64,000 bases of DNA from Lysinibacillus composti (GCF_016908465.1 NZ_JAFBDY010000002.1:62001-126000), one strand, 5' to 3'. Positions 8,886-18,106 are shown, numbered from the stretch's first letter. Numbers and translations are program-made. The notes: generated from the letters alone by a model not told the origin.

Positions 8886-9578
8886 ATGTTTGAAAACCAA
8901 CATCCAGAACTAAAAAAAGAAGAAGGATACACATCACCTGCAAGTTCTTTACCATTACATGAATTAAAAATGTTACAAGGATATATACATGAACAAAATT
9001 TACAAAATCTTGGCACCCTTATCCCTAATTATAAAAAAGTTTTTATCTTAATTAAGTTTTTTAAATCTAAAAAGAATCAATTAGTTGAGATCTATTCAAG
9101 AAATCATGATGAAGTCATTCATACGCTTGGTAAAGTAGAGACAGTTGGAAGAGATTTTGTTATGTTAAAGACACTTTTCACGCGAATTTGGATTCCTTAT
9201 GCTGCCATTCACTCTGCAACTTCGCCATTTGGAGTACCTAATATCCCTAGCACTCATCAACATATTGTAATTGACCAAGAACTTCGAAGGAAATTATTAA
9301 CTAATTTTGGTGAAACGGTTTCCAAGAAACATCAGTTACGCCAACAATTTTATGAAGAATTACTAGAGACAAACTTAAAAACTTGGAAAGGGACTAATTT
9401 TTCGATCTATTCAGGAAAAATATACAGCGGAAAAGTTAAGGATATTTCAACGGGTAAAATCCACTCAACAGAAAAACAAGAGCGAGAGATTTTACTACCA
9501 AAAGTAAATTATTTAAAACAAGCAAGGATTGTTTCTTTTGTTCAACAAATGATGAATAAACTATTTAAACGAAATTAA
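8886..9578 (+). CDS. mnx-region protein with barrel-like repeats
   Basis: 230 residues, no signal peptide or membrane segment. The middle (about 55-115) reads VEIYSRNHDEVIHTLGKVETVGRD followed by FVMLKTLFTRIWIPYAAI. That GKV..xGRDF pattern recurs in the protein encoded at 14195 (GKVATAGRDFIQF). The C-terminus (about 170-210) repeats a similar YSGKIYSGKVKDIS unit. It precedes mnxE by 156 nt but has its own terminator, so it is probably a separate transcript. It may correspond to one of the uncharacterised MnxA-D proteins of marine Bacillus, but identity cannot be claimed. Start supported by AAGGGATG. Confidence 0.55.
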   Translation: MFENQHPELKKEEGYTSPASSLPLHELKMLQGYIHEQNLQNLGTLIPNYKKVFILIKFFKSKKNQLVEIYSRNHDEVIHTLGKVETVGRDFVMLKTLFTRIWIPYAAIHSATSPFGVPNIPSTHQHIVIDQELRRKLLTNFGETVSKKHQLRQQFYEELLETNLKTWKGTNFSIYSGKIYSGKVKDISTGKIHSTEKQEREILLPKVNYLKQARIVSFVQQMMNKLFKRN

Positions 9579-9586
9579 CTAACCTT

Positions 9587-9622
9587 AAAATCGCTCTCAC
9601 ACAAAGGGAGCGATTTTTTATT
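9587..9622 (+). terminator. Terminator after the gene at 8886-9578
   Basis: AAAATCGCTC pairs with GGAGCGATTTT around a short loop and is followed by TTTTATTT. Confidence 0.85.
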
Positions 9623-9695
9623 TCTATTAATTTTGTAAGACATAAAGTATACATTGTTTGTCTGTGCTATAGTTTAAATCGTTTACTGAATTTTC

Positions 9696-9704
9696 CATAA
9701 AATA
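9696..9704 (+). promoter_or_regulatory. Possible sigma-K-like -10 element of the mnx operon
   Basis: CATAAAATA matches the CATAnnnTA -10 consensus of the late mother-cell sigma factor and lies 31 nt before the mnxE start. No convincing AC -35 was found at the right distance, so this is weak. Late sporulation expression would fit the known behaviour of mnx operons. Confidence 0.25.
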
Positions 9705-9734
9705 AAGTGATTCTATATATAAGGAGGGGAAATC

Positions 9735-10031
9735 ATGAAAGAAAAGGAGATTGACATTCTTCCGGAAAACGAATTGTTTTATGAATTGTTAGATCAAGAG
9801 ATACTTCTAGTAATGAATAGTAAACAATTAAGTATTTTGGGCCAAACTTTTCGGCCGATTTTTACTGGGAAAGTTGTAGAAGTAACGAATGGGTTTATCA
9901 CACTAAATCCTGTAATAATAAAAATGCATAATGCACCATTCTATAAGTTTCCTACACCACTTAGTTTCCCGATGGAGCACATTTCCCTATTTACGCCATT
10001 TGACCCTAACAGAAGAATACCACTAATCTAA
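9735..10031 (+). CDS. mnxE: MnxE-like subunit of the manganese oxidase complex
   Basis: 98 residues. In marine Bacillus the oxidase MnxG is purified with two small proteins, MnxE and MnxF, encoded directly upstream in that order, and this gene has the expected size and position. The sequence contains a barrel-like GKVVEVTNGFITLNP unit and several His and Met residues (IKMHNAPFYKFP, MEHIS) that could touch copper. A strong AAGGAGGGG site precedes it, and mnxF starts 36 nt downstream. The name rests on context and size rather than on a recognised domain. Confidence 0.65.
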   Translation: MKEKEIDILPENELFYELLDQEILLVMNSKQLSILGQTFRPIFTGKVVEVTNGFITLNPVIIKMHNAPFYKFPTPLSFPMEHISLFTPFDPNRRIPLI

Positions 10032-10067
10032 TGTGTTGTTAAATACTGTAAAAAGGAGATGACACAA

Positions 10068-10403
10068 TTGCGAGACAACATTGATGATTTAAATACTATC
10101 GAAAATCAACTTGGCAGCGGTGCAATCAATATTAATGATATCCGCCAAGCTGTTGTATCAAGAGAATTTGAAAAGCATCGAGGAGACAAAGCGCTTTTAT
10201 TAATATTCCAATTTCCATTTTTAATCATTGGAGAAATTTTGGATGTAGTTAGTGATTATTTACTCATTAAAGCCGAAGTTACAAATGTAACTGAACTGGA
10301 TGATGAAGAATTTCGCGTTCATATTGATGATATTGAAGTATTTTATATAGAGAAAAAGGGAAAACCTCGCATTCCTGACATTAGGAATGGTCGTCATGCT
10401 TAG
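10068..10403 (+). CDS. mnxF: MnxF-like subunit of the manganese oxidase complex
   Basis: 111 residues. The TTG start at 10068 is preferred over an ATG at 10059, because AAGGAG runs directly into that ATG but sits 9 nt before the TTG. The core GEILDVVSDYLLIKAEV...FRVHIDDIEVFYIEKKGKPRIPD has the same barrel-like flavour as its neighbours. In known systems MnxE and MnxF form a hexamer bound to MnxG. The stop codon overlaps the start of mnxG by 8 nt, which implies translational coupling and fits an obligate complex. Confidence 0.65.
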   Translation: MRDNIDDLNTIENQLGSGAININDIRQAVVSREFEKHRGDKALLLIFQFPFLIIGEILDVVSDYLLIKAEVTNVTELDDEEFRVHIDDIEVFYIEKKGKPRIPDIRNGRHA

Positions 10404-13400
10404 GAAATATCACGTTGTTGCCATACCGATTCGAATTGTAGTAAATCGATTTGGTGATCATGACCCGGACGGTATGATGTATGTCTTAAAGGAAAATGAA
10501 AGCTACGTAAAAAAGCAAGTAGAACTCAATCCATATACACCTGTAGACTTAGTTGAGCCTTTAGTGATAAGAGCAAATGTTGGCGATGAAGTGGAAATCT
10601 TATTTGAAAATAAATTGCCATTTCATACAGGGATGCACATACAAGACGCAGACTATGATGTGTTAACTTCTGACGGGGCTTTTGTAGGGTTAAATCCAAA
10701 TACAACGGTTGCACCAGGAGAGTCTATTATTTACAAATGGCAGGTTTTCAACGAGGGGGTTCATTTCTTTTCTGATTTAGGGAACCCCTTATCTAGTGAA
10801 TTAGGTTCAAATGTTCATGGATTATTCGGTGCCCTTTTTGTAGAACCACGTGGCTCCTGGTGGACAGATCCTGTAACGGGCAAACCAATTAATAGTGGAA
10901 ACTTTGCTGATGTTCATAATCCAATCCTTCCTTCATTTCGTGAATACGGTTGGTTTTTCCATGATGAGATGGAAGTAGATGATTTAACAGGACAAAAGCC
11001 AATTAGTCCTCATACCCTACAACCAGAAGCCACACATGCGATTAACTATCGTGCAGAACCAATGCGTAATCGAATGCGCTTAATACAAGAAGGGGTTGTA
11101 TGTCCGGATTGTGAAGGCGAAGAAGTACACCATGATTCATGGGTATTTGGGGATCCAGATACACCAATATTAAGGGCATATATAGGGGATCCAATTAAAA
11201 TCCGCCTCGTTCATGGTGGGGCCCAAGAAACACATGTATTCCACTACCATGTACATCAATGGCTGTTTGAACCAACGGATATTGACTCCGAAATACTCGA
11301 TGCTCAAGCCATATCACCTCAAAACCACTATACTGTTTCACCATTATATGGTGCAGGAAGTCTACAAGGTGCAATAGGTGACGCAATTATTCACTGTCAT
11401 CTATATCCGCATTTTGGAGAAGGAATGTGGGGGATGCAACGTAATTTTGATGTGTTACAGGACGGTAGTATGTGTTATCCGAATGGAGTTCAAATTAAAG
11501 CACTTCAACCTTTACCAGGAAGACCATTGCCACCAAAACCAACAGCTGAAAGACCTGGTTTTCCAAACTTCATTCCAGGTGTTCCAGGGTTTAAAGCACC
11601 TCGTCCACCATTAGGAATCGAGGGTGGCAGAGAAGCGACACAAATCGAAAAAAATCATTTCGATAAAAGAGCAATACCAGGTGCGGTGTTTGTAAATCCA
11701 GCTCCTCCAGGTGCACCAGAAAGAGAGTTCCATGTAGTTTCAATTCAAAAAAAGATTGTATACAACAAAGAAGGTTGGCATGATCCCGAAGGACGATTTT
11801 ATTTATTAAAAGAGGATTTAGATGATGTCCTATCAGGCAAAAAAGAGCCTGAACCTTTTGTTATTCGAGCGAATGCTGGGGAACTTATTCGCTTTAAGTA
11901 TACTAATCTATTACCTGAAACAATTGGTGGAAATGCCTTCCAATTAGTGAACCGTACGTATGAATCTGGTATGCATGTTCACTTCGTAAAATTTGACCCG
12001 TTAGTCTCAGATGGAGCTAATGTTGGTTGGAACTATGACTCAGGCATACTTCAGGGTGAAACAATAGAGTATGCTTGGTATGCAGATGTAGAGTTAAAAG
12101 CAACATTCTGGCATGATCACTTGTTCCCAAATGAACACCAACAACATGGTGTATTTTCTAGCATCAATATTCAACCACGAGGATCAAAATACTTAGATTC
12201 TCGTACAGGTAAAGAACTTAAGGCTGGTACACAAGCAACGATCATCAACCCATTGATACCAGATTTCCGTGAGATCAATTTATTTGTTCAGGACTTTGCA
12301 TTATTGTTTGATAAAGATGGATGTCCGTTAAATCCACCAGCATATCCAAATTCACCGGATGATCCGGGTGTTATGGGTATTAACTTTAAAAATGAACCGC
12401 TCCAATTCCGATTAAAAGAACCAGATTGTGACCCGGCCTATGTCTTTAGTTCCTGGGTACATGGAGACCCAGTGACCCCAATGCTATTAACCTACAATGG
12501 GGATCCAGTCCGTGTTCGATTACTTCAAGGTGCACAAGAAGAATCTCATAGTTTTAATCTTCATCGTCAACGTTGGCACAGGGAACGGCCAGACTTAGAT
12601 TCTGAACTTGACCAACAGCAACATATTGGTATTTCTGAAAGCTTTACATTTGAATTCAGTATGGAAGGTAAAGGCGATTTCGATATGCTCTATCACTTCG
12701 GTTCAATCGATGATATCTGGTTGGGGAACTGGGGAATCTTTCGTTCGTTTGAAAAGCGTATTCCTCATTTAATACCTTTACCTGACCGCGAAGCACCTCC
12801 TTGGAGAAAGGAGCCACTACCTTGTCCTACTGGTGAAAGACCACCGATGGCACACCCAGGTAAAATTAAGTACCCAAAAAAAGCCAAAGTACGTAAATAT
12901 GACGTTGTTGCGCTAAGTACACGAATTGATTATAACGATGAAGGAGATCACGATCCATTTGGAATTGTCTTTGCTTTGAAAAAGGATGAAGACGATATCT
13001 TAAGTGGGAAGCTAAATCCAGAACCACTAATCATAAGAGCCAATGTTGGTGAATATGTAGAAGTTACTGTAACCAATAAAATTACGGGACCATTCCATCA
13101 TGATGGATGCCATGGATATCCTGAAGTGCCCGTGGAAGCATTCTTCCCTACTTCTAGACGAATCTCACTACATGCACAGCTTGTTCAATATGATGTTCGT
13201 CATTCAGATGGTGCAACAGTAGGGTTCAACGATGATCAAACTATTGGACCTGGAGAAAGCTACACTTATTATTGGTATATTGATCAAGAATTTGGAGCAG
13301 TCAACCTAGTTGACATGGCGGATATACGTAACCATCGCCATCATGGTGCATTTGGTATGTTGATAGCTGAACCAAGAGGATCTGATTACTTAGATCCAAA

Positions 13401-14214
13401 AACCCGTGATCAAGTGAAGGCGGGAAGCCAAGTGATTATCTCAAATCCATTACTTCCGGAGTATAGAGAGTTCGCTCTTTTAATGCATGATGGTGCAAGG
13501 CTCCTTGATAAAAACGGAAAATTAATCATTGATCCTGAGCCATTGTTACAAGTCGAGCCAGACGAGGAAGAAACGGATCCAGAAGATCAAGGCTCCAGAG
13601 GCTTTAATTATCGAAATGAACGATTTAGTCATCGAGTGGAAACATTAGAGGATGTCTTTAAAGTCTTTAGTTCAAAAGTTCATGAAGATCCAAGTACACC
13701 ACTATTTTTATCATATCCAGGTGATCCGGTTACAATGCGTTTAGCGGCCCCAGCAGACCGAGCAAGAGCTCATACATTTTTGATTCACGGTCATACATTC
13801 CGTAGAAGTGAAGATGACATGAACTCTTCTATTGTATCTGTAAGAGGTCAAAATGTCCCTGGTTCAAATGATGACTTCAGTTTATTTTATGGTGCAGGTG
13901 GCTTATTCAATAGACCAGGCGACTATATGTACCGTTCAGGAAATATCCGATGGGATCTTGAGTTAGGGTTGTGGGGGATCATGCGTGTACTTCGTAAAAG
14001 AACTAAAGATTTGGCACCTTTAAAAGAATATTCTGAGAGATATAAAGAAAAGAAATATAGAACGAATCGCTTTTCATCAGCCAAGTCTTTCATTCGTTCG
14101 ATTTCAGATGAGCAATCTACGAGTCATGAGCATACTACAGTAACAGCAAATGGAGAAAACTCATTAAAAATGAGTAGGGATGAAGGTGTTAAAGATGGCG
14201 GGTCCTTGCCATAG
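10396..14214 (+). CDS. mnxG: MnxG-type multicopper manganese oxidase
   Basis: About 1272 residues, the size of MnxG. It consists of three homologous thirds, each opening with a 'VVAxxxRIxYNxxGDHDPxG' type segment at about residues 5, 453 and 835, i.e. six cupredoxin-like domains as in ceruloplasmin. Copper motifs: HVFHYH (about 280-285), HCHxxxHxxxxM (333-344, with the type 1 cysteine), HVH (527-529) and WHDH (572-575). The HxxHxH and HCH motifs precede the two HxH motifs, the reverse of laccases and CotA. It has no signal peptide, consistent with a spore-surface enzyme made in the mother cell. MnxG oxidises Mn(II) to Mn(IV) oxide. The start at 10396 is favoured by an AGGA 9 nt upstream. Confidence 0.88.
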   Translation: MLRKYHVVAIPIRIVVNRFGDHDPDGMMYVLKENESYVKKQVELNPYTPVDLVEPLVIRANVGDEVEILFENKLPFHTGMHIQDADYDVLTSDGAFVGLNPNTTVAPGESIIYKWQVFNEGVHFFSDLGNPLSSELGSNVHGLFGALFVEPRGSWWTDPVTGKPINSGNFADVHNPILPSFREYGWFFHDEMEVDDLTGQKPISPHTLQPEATHAINYRAEPMRNRMRLIQEGVVCPDCEGEEVHHDSWVFGDPDTPILRAYIGDPIKIRLVHGGAQETHVFHYHVHQWLFEPTDIDSEILDAQAISPQNHYTVSPLYGAGSLQGAIGDAIIHCHLYPHFGEGMWGMQRNFDVLQDGSMCYPNGVQIKALQPLPGRPLPPKPTAERPGFPNFIPGVPGFKAPRPPLGIEGGREATQIEKNHFDKRAIPGAVFVNPAPPGAPEREFHVVSIQKKIVYNKEGWHDPEGRFYLLKEDLDDVLSGKKEPEPFVIRANAGELIRFKYTNLLPETIGGNAFQLVNRTYESGMHVHFVKFDPLVSDGANVGWNYDSGILQGETIEYAWYADVELKATFWHDHLFPNEHQQHGVFSSINIQPRGSKYLDSRTGKELKAGTQATIINPLIPDFREINLFVQDFALLFDKDGCPLNPPAYPNSPDDPGVMGINFKNEPLQFRLKEPDCDPAYVFSSWVHGDPVTPMLLTYNGDPVRVRLLQGAQEESHSFNLHRQRWHRERPDLDSELDQQQHIGISESFTFEFSMEGKGDFDMLYHFGSIDDIWLGNWGIFRSFEKRIPHLIPLPDREAPPWRKEPLPCPTGERPPMAHPGKIKYPKKAKVRKYDVVALSTRIDYNDEGDHDPFGIVFALKKDEDDILSGKLNPEPLIIRANVGEYVEVTVTNKITGPFHHDGCHGYPEVPVEAFFPTSRRISLHAQLVQYDVRHSDGATVGFNDDQTIGPGESYTYYWYIDQEFGAVNLVDMADIRNHRHHGAFGMLIAEPRGSDYLDPKTRDQVKAGSQVIISNPLLPEYREFALLMHDGARLLDKNGKLIIDPEPLLQVEPDEEETDPEDQGSRGFNYRNERFSHRVETLEDVFKVFSSKVHEDPSTPLFLSYPGDPVTMRLAAPADRARAHTFLIHGHTFRRSEDDMNSSIVSVRGQNVPGSNDDFSLFYGAGGLFNRPGDYMYRSGNIRWDLELGLWGIMRVLRKRTKDLAPLKEYSERYKEKKYRTNRFSSAKSFIRSISDEQSTSHEHTTVTANGENSLKMSRDEGVKDGGSLP

Positions 14215-15052
14215 ATGTCAAAAATATAAATGCCAATGTAAAAAGAAACGTGAGAAATCTAAAAAAACTGAATTAAAAGTAAAAGATTTATTTGGCTCAC
14301 CATTTGATTGTGAGGAGCAAATTCGAACACGTCGTTTTGCTTCTCCAAATAGTGCATTATCTCCACAGGAATTAGATGAACTACAGGAATGTATTGAAAA
14401 GGCTAATGACATACTACGATCATTGGTAGCAGAAAACGACCCAACGAATAAAAGACAACTACAATTACATTTTCTAAAGCTTCGCGGGGCAAGTGTTGAA
14501 GTAAAGATCCTTTGTACTCGGATGGAGCAAGAGGAAGAAGAAGAGAATGAGATGGACGATTTGTTTGCTGAGAACGAGGATGAAGATTTAGATTTGATTA
14601 TCCCCCCTCATAAAAAAATAATTAAGGTATGTGGTAAAGTTGCAACAGCTGGACGTGATTTTATCCAATTTAACGGCGTAGGTTCAGCTTACTTGGTGCT
14701 GTATAATCAGCTTCTATCCGTTGCAAGTGATAAAACATCAAAAAGCAAACAGCCACAACGAGATTTCATTGATGCAAATCAGGAAACTAGAAGAAAACTA
14801 GCGTTTAATTTTGGCGAATTTGTAGCTAATAATCCAGATGCGAAAAATATATTTTTCGGAATCCCACTTTCGCTACAACTTAATCAATTTATAGGGAAAG
14901 AAGTATGTGTGGAAACAACAGATGATGGATCTTCAGAAGGCCTACTTGTTAGAGTAGATGAAGAGTTGATTGAAATCGAAAAAAAGTGCGGAGACAAAAT
15001 TGAAATAGACTTTGACAAAATGTGCTTCATACTAATAAGAAATTTAAAATAA
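14195..15052 (+). CDS. mnx-region protein with Cys motif and two barrel-like units
   Basis: About 285 residues. It starts MAGPCHRCQKYKCQCKKK, a CxxCxxxxCxC knuckle that could bind metal. An acidic stretch (EQEEEEENEMDDLFAENEDEDLD) follows at about 115-137. The segment CGKVATAGRDFIQFNG...LLSVAS resembles the protein at 8886, and a second unit near the end (GKEVCVETTDDGSSEGLLVRVDE) has the same pattern. The start at 14195 lies inside the 3' end of mnxG with GAAGGTG 6 nt upstream. It is thus co-translated with the oxidase and probably acts with it, for example in metal delivery or coat assembly (inference). No family name recognised. Confidence 0.6.
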   Translation: MAGPCHRCQKYKCQCKKKREKSKKTELKVKDLFGSPFDCEEQIRTRRFASPNSALSPQELDELQECIEKANDILRSLVAENDPTNKRQLQLHFLKLRGASVEVKILCTRMEQEEEEENEMDDLFAENEDEDLDLIIPPHKKIIKVCGKVATAGRDFIQFNGVGSAYLVLYNQLLSVASDKTSKSKQPQRDFIDANQETRRKLAFNFGEFVANNPDAKNIFFGIPLSLQLNQFIGKEVCVETTDDGSSEGLLVRVDEELIEIEKKCGDKIEIDFDKMCFILIRNLK

Positions 15053-15162
15053 GTATTATATACACAATTTGGTACGTCATATGTACCGATATTGTAGTAT
15101 AATAACATCGTTGAATAATATGAGAGAGAATTAACTTTCTTTTCTCTAATTGAAACGTTAAT

Positions 15163-15202
15163 GTCGTGTATGTCATTGGGATGATGTGCACGGCTTTATT
15201 TT
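15163..15202 (+). terminator. Strong terminator in the gap before aspartokinase
   Basis: A 14-bp stem (GTCGTGTATGTCAT with ATGATGTGCACGGC, allowing G-U pairs) with loop TGGG is followed by TTTATTTT. It lies 111 nt after the mnx genes and 220 nt before lysC. It could end the mnx transcript or be an attenuator in a lysC leader. No lysine riboswitch or T-box consensus was recognised in the rest of this 369-nt gap. Confidence 0.75.
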
Positions 15203-15421
15203 GATGGATTTAGAACTATTATTTACTAACTGTTTATTGTTACATTGCAATAAAAAACTTCATATAATATATTGATGAAGTTAGAAAATTATCACATTTG
15301 AACAAAATTATAAGTAAATTTTGAATATAGTATTGACTGAAGTTTGTAAAATCTGTACACTGTGAACAATCAATTGTTTTTTCCGGAAACACACATATAG
15401 AATAGTAAGGGATTTGATGAA

Positions 15422-16786
15422 ATGATCGTATGTAAATTTGGTGGGACATCTGTTGCGAATGCAGAGCAAATTAAAAAAGTGGCGAATATTATTAAGTCTA
15501 ATCCACAACGTCGAATTGTTGCTGTTTCAGCACCAGGTAAACGTTTTGGCGATGATATCAAAGTGACAGACCTTTTAATTGATTTAGCAGACGCTGTTCT
15601 CAAAAATGGTAATGTCCATGAGAAATTAAATAATGTTGTAAATCGTTACAGAGAAATTACAGATGAACTTGGGTTAGATTATACGATTTGTGAAGTCATT
15701 GCAGCGGATTTAAGCGAACGTGTTTCAAGTGACAAATCGAAAGTTGAACTCTTTATTGATAATATTAAAGCAAGTGGTGAAGACAATAACGCCAAATTAA
15801 TTGCAGCTTATTTTAATTCAATCGGTTTAAAAGCAAAATATATTAGTCCGAAAGATTTATTAGTTGTAAATGATCTTCCAGAACGTACATATGCTTTACC
15901 TGAAGCATATGAAAACTTAAAATTCTTAGCAGACACAAAAGAAATTATTGTTTTCCCTGGGTTCTTCGGTTATACAAAAGAGGGTATTTTGCGTACATTT
16001 GACCGTGGTGGCTCTGATATTACAGGGTCTATTTTAGCGGCAGCTGTAAAAGCTGATTTATATGAAAACTTTACAGATGTAGATAGCGTCTTTTCTGCAA
16101 ACCCGAAAGTAATTAACCAACCAGTAGAAATTCGTGAAATCACGTACCGTGAAATGCGCGAGCTTTCTTACGCTGGCTTCTCTGTTTTCCATGATGAAGC
16201 ATTAATGCCCGTATTTAAATTAGGTATTCCTGTTAACATTAAAAACACAAATAATCCAACGGCACCTGGTACACGTATAGTACCAACTCGTACAACAACT
16301 CCAGGTCGTCCTGTGACAGGTATTTCTGCAGACAATGGTTTTTCAATATTATATGTACAAAAATATTTAATGAATAGAGAAATCGGTTTTGGAAGAAAAT
16401 TACTTCAAATTATTGAAGAAGAGTATATCTCATTTGAACATACGCCATCTGGAGTAGACGATATTTCTGTCATTATCCGTTCTAATCAATTAACTCCAGA
16501 ATCAGAAGAGCGTATTGTTAAAAGAGTAAAAGAAGAATTACACGCTGATGATGTTCATTTCAATCATGGTTTCTCAATGATTTCAATTGTTGGGGAAGGT
16601 ATGCGTAATAACACAGGTTTAGCTGCACGTGCATGCGCGGCTATTTCAAATACAGGTGCGAATATTGAAATGATTAATCAAGGTTCTTCAGAAGTAAGTT
16701 TAGTATTCGGCGTTTTACAAAAATATGAGAATCAAATTTTACGTGCGTTATATGATGAATTCTTTGCAACTGTAACAACTTGCTAA
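15422..16786 (+). CDS. lysC: Aspartate kinase (monofunctional, about 454 aa)
   Basis: Phosphorylates L-aspartate, the first step to lysine, threonine, methionine, diaminopimelate and dipicolinate. The kinase domain begins VCKFGGTSVANAEQI, and the FDRGGSDITGS motif lies at about residue 196. Two ACT domains occupy the C-terminal 150 residues (SILYVQKYLMNREIG; MISIVGEGMRNNTGLAARACAA). The 454-residue length and sequence fit the B. subtilis YclM (aspartokinase III) type rather than the DapG or LysC types made from internal starts. The gene stands alone between terminators. Confidence 0.88.
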   Translation: MIVCKFGGTSVANAEQIKKVANIIKSNPQRRIVAVSAPGKRFGDDIKVTDLLIDLADAVLKNGNVHEKLNNVVNRYREITDELGLDYTICEVIAADLSERVSSDKSKVELFIDNIKASGEDNNAKLIAAYFNSIGLKAKYISPKDLLVVNDLPERTYALPEAYENLKFLADTKEIIVFPGFFGYTKEGILRTFDRGGSDITGSILAAAVKADLYENFTDVDSVFSANPKVINQPVEIREITYREMRELSYAGFSVFHDEALMPVFKLGIPVNIKNTNNPTAPGTRIVPTRTTTPGRPVTGISADNGFSILYVQKYLMNREIGFGRKLLQIIEEEYISFEHTPSGVDDISVIIRSNQLTPESEERIVKRVKEELHADDVHFNHGFSMISIVGEGMRNNTGLAARACAAISNTGANIEMINQGSSEVSLVFGVLQKYENQILRALYDEFFATVTTC

Positions 16787-16807
16787 TATAAAATGCGTAT
16801 ACGATCG

Positions 16808-16847
16808 GCTATCTAGAAATGTAAATTTCTAGATAGCTTTTTTTTTC
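16808..16847 (+). terminator. Terminator after aspartokinase
   Basis: A perfect 13-bp stem (GCTATCTAGAAAT with ATTTCTAGATAGC) is followed by nine or more T. Confidence 0.92.
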
Positions 16848-16997
16848 TAAAGATTGTCCATTGCTTAATAATTGATTTATCTTCATATAGATAATACGAG
16901 ACATAATAAATCGGAATCACGAGAAGTATAATTTTTGGCAGTAATCAAAACGTCATATATAATAAATAAAAGGGAGTTTGTTTCTAAGGAGCTTTGA

Positions 16998-17522
16998 ATG
17001 AAAACATATACTTACACACATCCACAATCAATAGAGTATACAGGAGATATTCGTATATTTGATGAAAGCAATCAAGTAGTAGCAATTGCTAGAAGAACTT
17101 ATGATCACATAATCAAAAAAAAGTTGGACCGATTTTTAGATTTTCGATATTTTTTAAAATATGAGGTCAATAATTCTGAAGGGAAAAAGGCTTTCTTAGT
17201 GAAAAAAAAGATTCGAAGGGGCCGACTTTGGTTTGAAGGTCTAGATGTAATCTCCAATAAAAAATATATGATTACTTATGAAAACTGGAGAATCGGAATA
17301 CCCGAACTATACATAACAGATGGACAAATTAAATTGCAACTTAATAAAGAATTTGAAGAGTGGTCAGAATTCCTATATGAAGACCAAGTAATTGCAAGAT
17401 GGAAAGCTTCTTTCGTAGAGGAACAATTTGACATTATACTGCAAATTGATGAAAAAAGCCCTATTCAATCTGTTGAATTCTTTGTTGGAATTTCACAGGC
17501 TACACTATTTGTCGGCGCATAA
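16998..17522 (+). CDS. Uncharacterised protein, possibly tubby/LURP-like fold
   Basis: 174 residues, soluble. It is rich in beta strands with alternating motifs (IRIFDESNQVVAIARRTY; KYEVNNSEGKKAFLVKKK; LWFEGLDVISNKKYMITYENW; FLYEDQVIARWKASF). The pattern, in which a ligand-like sheet repeats 'x-D-x-x-x-x-x-V-A' strands, resembles the tubby C-terminal-like/LURP-one barrel seen in several Bacillus unknowns. This is a fold impression only. An AAGGAG site precedes the start, and the next small gene follows after 14 nt, suggesting one transcript. Confidence 0.5.
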   Translation: MKTYTYTHPQSIEYTGDIRIFDESNQVVAIARRTYDHIIKKKLDRFLDFRYFLKYEVNNSEGKKAFLVKKKIRRGRLWFEGLDVISNKKYMITYENWRIGIPELYITDGQIKLQLNKEFEEWSEFLYEDQVIARWKASFVEEQFDIILQIDEKSPIQSVEFFVGISQATLFVGA

Positions 17523-17536
17523 AAAGGAGAGTTTTA

Positions 17537-17770
17537 ATGAACGTTGTATTTGTGTTAACTTCAACAGGAGATGAAGTACTAGAAATGGTATCAAATGATG
17601 TAGCAGGATTACTTGCAGCGGTAAAAGGAGAGAATGTCACATTCCCTTTTGGAACCTTTCAATATGATTTCCACACATTAGATCACTATTTGGAAGGTGA
17701 AATATATCGTCAAGAGCTAACGATCTACTTAAAAGAAGAAAAACCAAATGTTGTAACATTTGTAGAATAA
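17537..17770 (+). CDS. Small conserved-looking protein, unknown
   Basis: 77 residues, acidic, no membrane segment. The sequence reads MNVVFVLTSTGDEVLEMV with later strands GTFQYDFHTLDHYLEG and QELTIYLKEEKPNVVTFV. A strong AAAAGGAG site precedes the ATG. It lies 14 nt after the 16998 gene and probably shares its transcript. No function can be assigned. Confidence 0.5.
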   Translation: MNVVFVLTSTGDEVLEMVSNDVAGLLAAVKGENVTFPFGTFQYDFHTLDHYLEGEIYRQELTIYLKEEKPNVVTFVE

Positions 17771-17846
17771 CAAATTTTATCTACTGTCTCATGGCCTAGC
17801 ATTATCAAATTTATTGATTAGATTTAAACAGGAATGAGGTTTTCAC

Positions 17847-18074
17847 TTGATTCAATTAGTTATTATTGGTGCATTCTTTTATATTATTTTCTCTTTACTA
17901 GTAAAACTACCTATATTTAAACAATATGCTCCAGTTTTAACAATTGTTAATCGAGTAATCATCATTGTTTGTCTAATCATCATCGTGATAAAATCCGGTT
18001 TTATTCGATTAATCGTAACATTCATTAGTATTGTGCTTATCAACATTTCTGAGTTAATAGGAACGATATTTTAG
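17847..18074 (+). CDS. Small two-span membrane protein, unknown
   Basis: 75 residues, two to three hydrophobic segments (LVIIGAFFYIIFSLLV; IVNRVIIIVCLIIIVI; LIVTFISIVLINISELIG). It starts with TTG behind an ATGAGG site. It is followed immediately by a terminator, which supports it being a real last gene of the small cluster starting at 16998. Confidence 0.5.
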   Translation: MIQLVIIGAFFYIIFSLLVKLPIFKQYAPVLTIVNRVIIIVCLIIIVIKSGFIRLIVTFISIVLINISELIGTIF

Positions 18075-18106
18075 AAAGACGTCTTTTTATAGGCGTCTTT
18101 TTTTTA
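18075..18106 (+). terminator. Terminator after the small membrane gene
   Basis: AAAGACG pairs with CGTCTTT and is followed by a T run. It begins right after the stop codon. Confidence 0.85.
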
